A DNA stretch of 9,195 nucleotides from an uncultured Clostridia bacterium (GTDB lineage Bacteria > Bacillota > Clostridia > Christensenellales > UBA3700). The stretch covers positions 1 to 9,195 of the forward strand of contig CAMWPK010000051.1 of NCBI GenBank assembly GCA_947176115.1, in the 5' to 3' direction. The notes beneath the pieces were generated by a model that was not told the DNA's origin, did no database searches, and worked only from the letters and a program-made list of their open reading frames with translations. Shown here in pieces: positions 1-9,195 of the stretch. The first letter of the stretch is position 1. Each line of letters starts with the position of its first letter. The translations under genes were made by a program, and so were the position numbers.

Positions 1-185
1 CTTGTATCGTCAGTAAATATAATATTATTGCCCAAATAGAAGAGGTTTATACGCGACGATATATATTTTAAGAAACTTTAACTAAAAACATTAAAACAAG
101 GTCGTTAAGAGCAAAAAATAAAAGACGCAAAATAATTAAATATATAATATAAATAAAAAAATTAATAAAAAAGTTAAAAAAATCG
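1..185. other. AT-rich intergenic stretch with no recognisable gene
   Basis: Apart from the promoter parts described separately, I see nothing decodable here. Base composition becomes more extreme toward the right, with long A and T/A runs from about 113 to 182. The first 71 bases are slightly more GC-rich and are open in one + frame up to a TAA at 69-71, so they could be the last codons of an upstream gene, but the open stretch is too short to tell from chance. The ribosomal protein genes that usually precede rpoB (rplJ, rplL) do not reach into this region in any recognisable form. Confidence 0.6.
155..182 (+). promoter_or_regulatory. Phased A-tracts upstream of the rpoBC promoter (UP-element-like)
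   Basis: Three A-runs at 155-161, 167-172 and 176-182 have centres about 10-11 bases apart and end three bases before the -35 hexamer. A/T-rich DNA at this position is the known binding site of the RNA polymerase alpha C-terminal domain (UP element), and A-tracts in phase with the helix bend DNA. This suggests a high-output promoter. The function is inferred from position and sequence only. Confidence 0.5.
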
Positions 186-214
186 TTGACATTGCTTGCC
201 TCTTTTGTTACAAT
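186..214 (+). promoter_or_regulatory. Main sigma-A-type promoter of rpoBC
   Basis: A perfect -35 hexamer TTGACA (186-191) is followed after 17 bases by TACAAT (209-214). An upstream TG (206-207) gives an extended -10. Transcription would start near 220-222, leaving a leader of about 95 nt before rpoB. A second -10-like TATAAT at 216-221 has a weaker partner, TTGCTT (192-197), at 18 bases and could give a start near 228. A TATACT at 234-239 has no good -35. The perfect -35 and ideal spacing make this one of the two best promoters in the window. Confidence 0.85.
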
Positions 215-230
215 CTATAATTGTGTAATT

Positions 231-305
231 ATGTATACTGCCAAATTAGCCGTTAAAGCAGGCATTTTGGCAAGTGCGCAGACAAATTATTCGGAAATTT
301 TTTAA
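231..305 (+). CDS. Possible 24-codon upstream ORF in the rpoB leader
   Basis: An ATG at 231 opens a 24-residue reading frame beginning MYTAKLAVKA and ending with TAA at 303-305. That stop overlaps the start of the rpoB ribosome-binding site (304-310), an arrangement that would allow translational coupling or leader-peptide control. The segment from about 239 to 283 is clearly richer in G and C than the flanking leader, and its codons resemble those of the genes. Against it, I see no Shine-Dalgarno sequence before the ATG. Depending on which -10 is used, the RNA start lies only about 3-10 bases upstream, so translation would have to be leaderless or nearly so. The peptide matches nothing I recognise. 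A frame this short can occur by chance, and it overlaps a hairpin that could explain the base composition. Confidence 0.25.
   Translation: MYTAKLAVKAGILASAQTNYSEIF
239..272 (+). promoter_or_regulatory. Hairpin in the rpoB leader
   Basis: TGCCAAA (239-245) pairs perfectly with TTTGGCA (266-272), and inside this GCC (249-251) can pair with GGC (261-263). Alternative pairing of TGCC (239-242) with GGCA (261-264) is also possible, so the leader could switch between folds. No T-run follows, so it is not a terminator by itself. It does not match a ribosomal-protein leader that I know. A regulatory role is only a possibility. Confidence 0.35.
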
Positions 306-317
306 GGAGGGTGCAAT

Positions 318-3300
318 ATGCCTCAAAGAACTCATACAGTCAAATACGGCAATACGGAGCGTGAGTGTTTCTCCAAAATTCATGAACCGCTTGAAATACC
401 TTATTTGATCGAACTTCAAAAAGAATCTTACAAGCAGTTTATCACGACGGGTATCCAAGAAGTCCTCGACGACTTTTCTCCCGTATGCGATAGAGGCGGA
501 AGATTCGAATTGCACTATTTGGGATTCAAACTTGACGATGAGACCAAGTATTCCATCAAAGAGTGCAAAGACCGCGATACGACGTACGCTAGAGCGTTGC
601 GTGTCAAAGTAAGACTTGTTCGCAAAGAGACGGGCGAGATTACGGAAGAGGAGGTATTCATGGGTGATTTGCCTATGATCACCGACAACGGCTCTTTCAT
701 TATCAACGGCGCAGAACGCGTTATCGTCAGTCAGTTGGTCAGAAGCCCGGGCGTTTACAGCGTCAGCTCAATGGACAAGTCGGGTATCGAGAGATTCGAA
801 ACCACTATTATGCCAAACAGAGGAGCTTGGCTTGAATTCAAGCAAGACCTCAATTCGATTTTGTGGGTCAACGTAGACCGTAACCGCAAAATTCCCGCTA
901 CGGTGCTCTTGCGTTCGCTTGGTATTAGTAGCGACGAAGAGCTTTACGACGTGTTTGGCAAAGAAGATATACTTATAAAGACTATCGAAAAGGACGCTAC
1001 CAAGACTATCGAGGACGCGAGAATAGAATTATACAAGCGTTTGCGTCCGGGTGAAATTCCTTCGCAGGAAGGCATTTCTCAACTTATCGAGTCTACTTTC
1101 TATGACGACAAAAAGTACAACTTTATGCGCGTAGGCAGATATAAAGTCAACAAAAAACTTGCTCTTGCTACGAGAATCGAAGGCTATACTTTGGCAAAAG
1201 ACGTGGTAAGCGCAGACGGCGAAGTTTTGGCAGAGCAAGGACAAGTAGTAGATATTGAAACTGCAAAGGCAATGCAAAACGCAGGCGTCAACGTAGTATA
1301 CCTCAAGAAGAAGATTGTCAAAGAGGGCGAGCCGGAAGAGTTTAAGGTCATCGGCAACAACACCGTTGATATGATTGAGTACCTCAAGTCCTACTATGGA
1401 GATAAGATAGACTTTACGGCAAAAGACTTGGGCATTTTGGAAAAGGTATACACTCCCGCTCTTGTTAAGTTGATGCAAGAGAATCAAGATCTTGAAGATT
1501 TGAAGAGCGCTATCAAGTTGCCGGAAAACAGAGATAAACTTGTCATTAAGAATCTTACTCTCGACGACGTTGTTGCAACTGTATCTTACAACCTCGGACT
1601 TTCAGTAGGCTTTGGAGAAAAGGACAATATCGACCACCTTGCCAACAGAAGAATACGTTCAGTAGGCGAGTTGTTGCAAAATCAATTCAGAGTAGGTCTT
1701 ACAAGACTTGACAGAGGCATCAAGGAGAAGATGCTTGTTACTCAAGCCGACGGCGAATTCAAGGCGCAGACCTTTATAAATATTAAGCCGGTGACAGCGG
1801 TAATCAAAGAGTTCTTCTGCTCGTCACAGCTTTCGCAATTTATGGATCACCACAACCCAATCGCAGAACTTACTCACAAGCGTAAGTTGTCGGCGCTAGG
1901 TCCCGGCGGTCTTAACAGAGAAAGAGCTTCATTCGAAGTGCGCGATATTCACCATACTCATTACGGTCGTATGTGTCCTATCGAAACTCCTGAAGGTCAA
2001 AACATAGGTCTTATATCTTCGCTTGCTACTTACGCAAGAGTCAACGAATACGGTTTTATTGAAGCTCCGTACCGCAAGGTAGTCAAAAAACTTGACGCAG
2101 AGGGCAAAGAGATAAGTTACGTTAGCGACGAAGTGCAGTATTTGCAAGCTGACGAAGAGGATAAGTATATCGTAGCGCAAGCAAACGCGCAACTCAACGA
2201 AGACGGTTCGTTTGCTACGGCGCGTGTAACTTGCCGTCACAGAGGCGACATCAGAGAGTTCAACCAAAACGAAGTCAGCTATATGGACGTTTCGCCTAAG
2301 CAACTCGTATCGGTTGCAGCAGCGCTTATCCCGTTCCTCGAAAACGACGATACAGCCCGCGCGTTGATGGGTTCTAACATGCAACGTCAGGCAGTTCCGC
2401 TTTTAAGACCGGAAGCTCCGTTTATCGGTACCGGTATCGAGCACAAGATTGCTTACGATTCCGGCGTTATGGTTATTGCAAGAAACGACGGATTTGTTGA
2501 GAGCGTATCTTCCAGCGAGATAGGCATAAGACGCGACGACGGCGCGCTAGACACGTATATCTTGCAAAAGTTTGAAAGATCCAACGCAGGTACGTGTATC
2601 ATTCAAAAGCCAATCGTCAGCAAGGGACAGAGGGTTAGCAAGGGTATGGTACTTGCAGACGGACCTTCCACTTGCAACGGAGAATTGTCGCTTGGTAGAA
2701 ACATTCTCATTGGTTACATGTCTTGGGAAGGTTACAACTACGAGGACGCTATTCTTATAAATGAAGATCTTGTAAAAGACGACGTATTTACTTCTATCCA
2801 TATTGAAGAATACGAGATAGAGAGCAGAGATACCAAGCTCGGCGAAGAGCAAATCACGAGAGATATTCCTAACCTCGGCGACGACGCGTTGAAATATCTT
2901 GACGAGGATGGTATCATTATCCCCGGCGCAGAAGTCCACAGCGGTGATATTCTCGTCGGTAGAGTAACGCCTAAGGGCGAAACGGAACTCACTCCGGAAG
3001 AAAGACTTTTGAGAGCTATCTTTGGTGAGAAGTCAAGAGAAGTCAGAGATACTTCCTTGAGATTGCCTCACGGTCAGTCGGGTATCGTCGTAGACGTCAA
3101 GGTGTTCACAAAAGAAAACAGCAAAGAGCTTTCACCAGGCGTTAGCAAACTCGTCAGAGTTTACATTGCTCAAAAGCGTAAGATTGGCGTAGGCGATAAG
3201 ATGTCAGGTCGTCACGGTAACAAGGGCGTAGTATCAAGAGTACTTCCAAGAGAAGATATGCCGTTCATGCCTGACGGAACTCCGCTTCAAATCGTGCTCA

Positions 3301-4088
3301 ACCCATTGGGCGTGCCTTCGCGTATGAACATAGGTCAGGTGCTTGAAGTTCACTTGGGCTTAGTTGCTAAGGCTTGCGGATGGCATATATCCACTCCGGT
3401 ATTCGACGGTGCTACAGAGGCAGACATCAAGCAATTACTTGTTGAGAACGGCTTGCCTGAAAACGGTAAGATAGAGCTTTACGATGGCAGAACCGGCGAA
3501 AAGTTTGAAAATCCTGTTACGGTCGGTTATATGTATATGCTCAAGCTCTGTCACTTGGTTGACGAGAAGATTCACGCAAGATCCACCGGTCCATACAGCT
3601 TAGTTACCCAACAGCCTCTTGGCGGTAAGGCGCAATTCGGCGGACAGAGATTCGGTGAAATGGAAGTTTGGGCGCTTGAAGCGTACGGCGCTGCCAACAT
3701 CTTGCAAGAGATATTGACGGTTAAGTCAGACGACGTAGTAGGTAGAGTTAAGACTTATGAATCCATAGTCAAGGGCGCTCCTATCACAGAGCCGGGTACT
3801 CCTGAATCCTTCAAGGTATTGATTAAGGAATTCCAAGCTCTCGGTCTTGACGTCAAGGTGCTCAATGAGAACAAGGAAGAAATCGGACTTCGCGAAACCG
3901 TTGAGGAAGAAGGCGAGTATTACGAAGAACACGATAACAGCGCAGAAGGCAAAGAGGTTGACATCTTCGATCTCGGTACTCAAGACGATATCTTTAGCTT
4001 TGGCGACGGCAATCCGTTTGGCGATGCCGACGGCGACGATAAAGACGACGACATCTTCAGCAATATGTTTGAAGACGACGAAAATTAA
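318..4088 (+). CDS. rpoB: DNA-directed RNA polymerase subunit beta
   Basis: This is the beta subunit, which with beta-prime forms the catalytic cleft of RNA polymerase; it holds the fork loop, part of the active site and the rifampicin pocket. The start is set by AGGAGG (305-310) seven bases before the ATG. The 1256-residue product runs without gaps through the family: N-terminal protrusion and lobe, rifampicin region (501-527, containing SSQLSQFMD and LSALGPGGL), the IETPEGQNIGLI block, GDKMSGRHGNKG with Lys961 and Lys969 (E. coli Lys1065 and Lys1073), NPLGVPSRMNIGQ, and the C-terminal clamp segment with GGKAQFGGQRFGEMEVWALEAYGAA read in two parts. The large inserts of E. coli RpoB are absent. 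Two oddities: Lys523 stands where E. coli has Arg529 in the rifampicin pocket, and a tail of about 65 residues (1192-1256) is 40% acidic with three Asp-Ile-Phe motifs. rpoC follows after 11 bases. Confidence 0.99.
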   Translation: MPQRTHTVKYGNTERECFSKIHEPLEIPYLIELQKESYKQFITTGIQEVLDDFSPVCDRGGRFELHYLGFKLDDETKYSIKECKDRDTTYARALRVKVRLVRKETGEITEEEVFMGDLPMITDNGSFIINGAERVIVSQLVRSPGVYSVSSMDKSGIERFETTIMPNRGAWLEFKQDLNSILWVNVDRNRKIPATVLLRSLGISSDEELYDVFGKEDILIKTIEKDATKTIEDARIELYKRLRPGEIPSQEGISQLIESTFYDDKKYNFMRVGRYKVNKKLALATRIEGYTLAKDVVSADGEVLAEQGQVVDIETAKAMQNAGVNVVYLKKKIVKEGEPEEFKVIGNNTVDMIEYLKSYYGDKIDFTAKDLGILEKVYTPALVKLMQENQDLEDLKSAIKLPENRDKLVIKNLTLDDVVATVSYNLGLSVGFGEKDNIDHLANRRIRSVGELLQNQFRVGLTRLDRGIKEKMLVTQADGEFKAQTFINIKPVTAVIKEFFCSSQLSQFMDHHNPIAELTHKRKLSALGPGGLNRERASFEVRDIHHTHYGRMCPIETPEGQNIGLISSLATYARVNEYGFIEAPYRKVVKKLDAEGKEISYVSDEVQYLQADEEDKYIVAQANAQLNEDGSFATARVTCRHRGDIREFNQNEVSYMDVSPKQLVSVAAALIPFLENDDTARALMGSNMQRQAVPLLRPEAPFIGTGIEHKIAYDSGVMVIARNDGFVESVSSSEIGIRRDDGALDTYILQKFERSNAGTCIIQKPIVSKGQRVSKGMVLADGPSTCNGELSLGRNILIGYMSWEGYNYEDAILINEDLVKDDVFTSIHIEEYEIESRDTKLGEEQITRDIPNLGDDALKYLDEDGIIIPGAEVHSGDILVGRVTPKGETELTPEERLLRAIFGEKSREVRDTSLRLPHGQSGIVVDVKVFTKENSKELSPGVSKLVRVYIAQKRKIGVGDKMSGRHGNKGVVSRVLPREDMPFMPDGTPLQIVLNPLGVPSRMNIGQVLEVHLGLVAKACGWHISTPVFDGATEADIKQLLVENGLPENGKIELYDGRTGEKFENPVTVGYMYMLKLCHLVDEKIHARSTGPYSLVTQQPLGGKAQFGGQRFGEMEVWALEAYGAANILQEILTVKSDDVVGRVKTYESIVKGAPITEPGTPESFKVLIKEFQALGLDVKVLNENKEEIGLRETVEEEGEYYEEHDNSAEGKEVDIFDLGTQDDIFSFGDGNPFGDADGDDKDDDIFSNMFEDDEN

Positions 4089-4099
4089 GGAGGCGTGTA

Positions 4100-7690
<3,591 letters not shown>

Positions 7691-7719
7691 TTCACAACTG
7701 AATATTAAAATTCTATAAA
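7691..7719 (+). promoter_or_regulatory. Promoter-like sequence overlapping the start of the riboswitch
   Basis: TTCACA (7691-7696), a 17-base gap and TATAAA (7714-7719) match the sigma-A consensus at five of six positions in each hexamer. The -10 lies on the 5' strand of riboswitch stem P1, so a transcript from here would begin near 7726 and lack that strand. It could therefore not form the full SAM aptamer. It may be a chance match in AT-rich sequence, since the third base of the -35, normally G, is C. Confidence 0.25.
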
Positions 7720-7803
7720 GAGTGTGGGAGTGACGGACACTGAGAACACACAGCAACCTCTTGTAAGGTGCTAAATTCCGCAAGTATACTTGATAGATAG
7801 AAT
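7710..7803 (+). promoter_or_regulatory. SAM-I (S-box) riboswitch aptamer
   Basis: The RNA from here would bind S-adenosylmethionine and control metK just downstream. All SAM-I elements can be placed. P1 is ATTCTAT (7710-7716) with ATAGAAT (7797-7803). P2 is GTGTG (7722-7726) with CACAC (7747-7751), with a kink-turn-like internal loop and an upper stem AGTG (7729-7732) with CACT (7738-7741). P3 is short: AGC (7752-7754) with GCT (7770-7772) and ACCT (7756-7759) with AGGT (7766-7769). P4 is CAAG (7781-7784) with CTTG (7789-7792). The conserved core AGCAACC and GGTGCTAAATTCC is present. The pseudoknot is CGGA in the P2 loop (7734-7737) with TCCG (7777-7780). The compact P3 resembles that of the Thermoanaerobacter SAM-I aptamer. 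Confidence 0.96.
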
Positions 7804-7822
7804 ACGAAGTCGCTATGCTATC
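7792..7822 (+). promoter_or_regulatory. Antiterminator of the SAM riboswitch
   Basis: GATAGATAG (7792-7800) can pair with CTATGCTATC (7813-7822) over nine base pairs with one bulged G at 7817. This fold uses four bases of the 3' strand of P1 (7797-7800) and the inner part of the left terminator arm (7813-7818), so it cannot coexist with either. That is the expected S-box logic: without SAM the antiterminator forms and metK is transcribed; with SAM, P1 forms and frees the terminator. Confidence 0.8.
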
Positions 7823-7842
7823 ACGGTGTAGCGACTTTTTTT
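7807..7842 (+). terminator. SAM-responsive intrinsic terminator before metK
   Basis: AAGTCGCTA (7807-7815) pairs with TAGCGACTT (7829-7837), extended by two G-U pairs and C7818-G7826 around a seven-base loop. A run of seven T (7836-7842) follows. The metK ribosome-binding site AGGAG (7843-7847) begins directly after the T-run. No other terminator lies between rpoC and metK, so this hairpin probably also ends the rpoBC transcript when SAM is plentiful. Confidence 0.92.
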
Positions 7843-7853
7843 AGGAGAACAAA

Positions 7854-9047
7854 ATGATAAAGAGATTATTTACCAGCGAGAGCGTAACCGAAGGACATCC
7901 CGACAAGGTATGCGACAAAATTTCCGACAGCATACTAGACGCATTGCTTGCGAAAGACCCTGCGAGCCGTGTGGCTTGCGAAACTTGTACTAATACGGGC
8001 TTTGTACTCGTAATGGGCGAAATTACGTCAAAGGCGCAAGTTGATTATGAAGCTATCGTACGCAAAGCAGTGTTGGAGATAGGTTACGACAGTGAAGACA
8101 AAGGCTTGGACGGTAATACGTGCGAAGTCATAGTAAGACTTGATAGGCAATCGCCTGATATTGCAATGGGCGTAGACAGTTCGGTAGAAAACAAAGAGAA
8201 TACCGGCGATAAATACGACCTAATAGGCGCAGGAGATCAAGGCATGATGTTTGGATACGCTTGCAACGAAACACCGTCGCTTATGCCAATGCCGATATAC
8301 TTGTCGCACAAACTCACCGACAGACTTACCAAAGTTCGCAAGAGCGGGGAGTTGAGTTATTTGCGCCCCGACGGCAAGGCTCAAGTGTCTGTAGAGTACG
8401 TAGATGATAAAGTAAGCCGTATCGAAGCCATAGTAGTATCCACTCAACACAGTGAGGACGTGGATATGGAAACTTTGAGAAAGGACGTCAAGAAGTACGT
8501 CATTGACAGCGTAATTCCTGCAAATTTGATAGATAGCAATACCAAGATATATATCAATCCGACAGGCAGATTCGTAGTAGGCGGACCGCAAGGCGACAGC
8601 GGACTTACCGGCAGAAAGATTATCGTAGACACTTACGGCGGATACTGTCCGCACGGTGGCGGAGCATTTTCGGGTAAGGATAGCACCAAGGTGGATAGGT
8701 CGGCTTGCTATATGGCAAGATACGTCTGCAAGAATATCGTAGCAAGCGGTATTGCCAACAAGTGCCAGCTCGACGTAGCTTACGCTATCGGCGTGGCAAA
8801 ACCCGTATCAATCAACGTCAACACCTTTGGTACAAGTAAGTATTCCAATGCGCAGATTGCAAAGATAATAGAAGAGGTATTTGATATGCGCCCGCTCGCA
8901 ATTATCGAACAACTTGAGTTGAGAAAACCGCAGTTTGCAAAGACGAGTAATTACGGACACTTTGGAAGAGAAGACCAAGGCTTTAGGTGGGAGATGATAG
9001 ACAAAGCGCCTATTATTGCACAATTAGCGCAGAAGTTGGACGAATAA
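7854..9047 (+). CDS. metK: S-adenosylmethionine synthetase (methionine adenosyltransferase)
   Basis: The enzyme makes SAM from methionine and ATP in the cytoplasm, supplying the methyl donor for DNA, RNA, protein and small-molecule methylation. The start is set by AGGAG (7843-7847), six bases before the ATG, and the N-terminus shows the family's SVTEGHPDK with His15 and Asp17 (E. coli His14 and Asp16). Both family signatures are present: GAGDQGMMFGYA (125-136) and GGGAFSGKD (268-276). The flexible-loop and substrate segments PTGRFVVGGPQGDSGLTGRK (236-255) and DRSACYMARYV are also intact. At 397 residues it is the usual length. Cysteine content looks fairly high (nine residues), which I note without a functional claim. 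Its product is the ligand of the riboswitch immediately upstream, giving direct feedback. It is separated from the next gene by its own promoter/terminator region. Confidence 0.98.
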   Translation: MIKRLFTSESVTEGHPDKVCDKISDSILDALLAKDPASRVACETCTNTGFVLVMGEITSKAQVDYEAIVRKAVLEIGYDSEDKGLDGNTCEVIVRLDRQSPDIAMGVDSSVENKENTGDKYDLIGAGDQGMMFGYACNETPSLMPMPIYLSHKLTDRLTKVRKSGELSYLRPDGKAQVSVEYVDDKVSRIEAIVVSTQHSEDVDMETLRKDVKKYVIDSVIPANLIDSNTKIYINPTGRFVVGGPQGDSGLTGRKIIVDTYGGYCPHGGGAFSGKDSTKVDRSACYMARYVCKNIVASGIANKCQLDVAYAIGVAKPVSINVNTFGTSKYSNAQIAKIIEEVFDMRPLAIIEQLELRKPQFAKTSNYGHFGREDQGFRWEMIDKAPIIAQLAQKLDE

Positions 9048-9075
9048 GCGATATAGTTATTAGGACAAAAGTCTA

Positions 9076-9105
9076 TTGACAATCAACGATTAAATAAATT
9101 ACAAT
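9076..9105 (+). promoter_or_regulatory. Promoter of the gene after metK
   Basis: TTGACA (9076-9081) is followed after 18 bases by TACAAT (9100-9105), the same two hexamers as the rpoBC promoter. The predicted start near 9112 gives a leader of about 35 nt before the ATG at 9147. The -10 overlaps the left arm of the terminator by three bases. Confidence 0.75.
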
Positions 9106-9137
9106 ATAGAGGGTAGATTTTACCCTCTATATTTTTT
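9103..9137 (+). terminator. Intrinsic terminator after metK
   Basis: A perfect 13-base-pair stem, 9103-9115 with 9121-9133, has a five-base loop GATTT and runs into six T (9132-9137). It would stop transcription coming from metK. A transcript started at the overlapping promoter begins inside the left arm and keeps only GGGTA with TACCC, so it should escape termination. Confidence 0.88.
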
Positions 9138-9146
9138 GGAGCAATT

Positions 9147-9195
9147 ATGGACTTTTTTGACGACACACAATATGACACGCTCAAAGGCTACGTTG
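9147..9195 (+). CDS. Start of a gene cut by the window edge; possibly a RecD2-type helicase
   Basis: Sixteen codons are visible, MDFFDDTQYDTLKGYV, still open at the window edge. GGAG (9138-9141) lies five bases upstream, and the promoter just before supports a real start. The segment LKGYV resembles the beginning of the N-terminal domain of RecD-like (RecD2) DNA helicases, in which a similar short strand opens the protein, and from memory RecD2 genes often sit next to metK in clostridia. Sixteen residues are too few to prove this, so no symbol is given. That this is a coding start is fairly sure; the identity is a guess. Confidence 0.6.
   Translation, partial: MDFFDDTQYDTLKGYV

Noticed and set aside
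3..71. Open + frame at the left edge ending in TAA, possible end of an upstream gene
   Set aside because: Only 22 codons are visible, a minus-strand frame is open over the same bases, and an open stretch this short is expected by chance in AT-rich DNA.
284..303. AAATT/AATTT hairpin followed by T-run just before the rpoB ribosome-binding site, as an attenuator
   Set aside because: The stem would have only five A-T pairs, too weak for an intrinsic terminator.
1029..1487. Minus-strand reading frame of 152 codons inside rpoB, and similar ones elsewhere in rpoB and metK
   Set aside because: Shadow of the conserved coding strand with no protein-family features.
4044..4085. Resemblance of the RpoB tail motif DDDIF to the DDDIPF tip of single-stranded DNA-binding protein
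   Set aside because: The SSB tip works through its terminal Phe carboxylate and contains Pro. Here the motif is internal and Pro is missing, so mimicry is not supported.

Overview
This window is chromosomal housekeeping sequence from a low-GC bacterium, most likely a member of the Bacillota of the clostridial type. Five things suggest this. RpoB and RpoC have the short Gram-positive forms without the proteobacterial inserts. The ribosome-binding sites are strong AGGAGG sequences. The promoters are close to TTGACA/TACAAT. A SAM-I (S-box) riboswitch controls metK. The non-coding DNA is very AT-rich. The exact lineage cannot be read from the window.

Layout, all on the + strand. Positions 1-185 are AT-rich with no convincing gene and end in three helically spaced A-tracts. 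A strong promoter (186-214) and a leader of about 95 nt follow; the leader holds a hairpin and a possible 24-codon upstream ORF that ends on the rpoB ribosome-binding site. rpoB (318-4088) and rpoC (4100-7690) form a tight two-gene unit: the RBS of rpoC overlaps the stop codon of rpoB. Only 19 bases after rpoC, a complete SAM-I riboswitch begins (7710-7803). It has a readable antiterminator (7792-7822) and terminator (7807-7842), and metK follows (7854-9047). After metK, an overlapping promoter and terminator (9076-9137) precede the first 16 codons of a further gene (9147 to the edge), possibly a RecD2-type helicase.

How it works together: rpoB and rpoC give the two large catalytic subunits of RNA polymerase, and metK makes S-adenosylmethionine (SAM). 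I see no terminator between rpoC and the riboswitch and no convincing promoter that would transcribe the whole aptamer separately. The simplest reading is that the SAM-responsive terminator also serves as the end of the rpoBC transcript, with metK made by read-through when SAM is low. That is inference.

I found no mobile element, CRISPR array, rRNA, tRNA or clearly new defence or metabolic system. The points most worth following are the rpoBC-riboswitch-metK arrangement, a Lys in place of the conserved RpoB Arg529 (E. coli numbering) in the rifampicin pocket, the acidic RpoB tail with repeated D-I-F motifs, and the nested promoter/terminator after metK.
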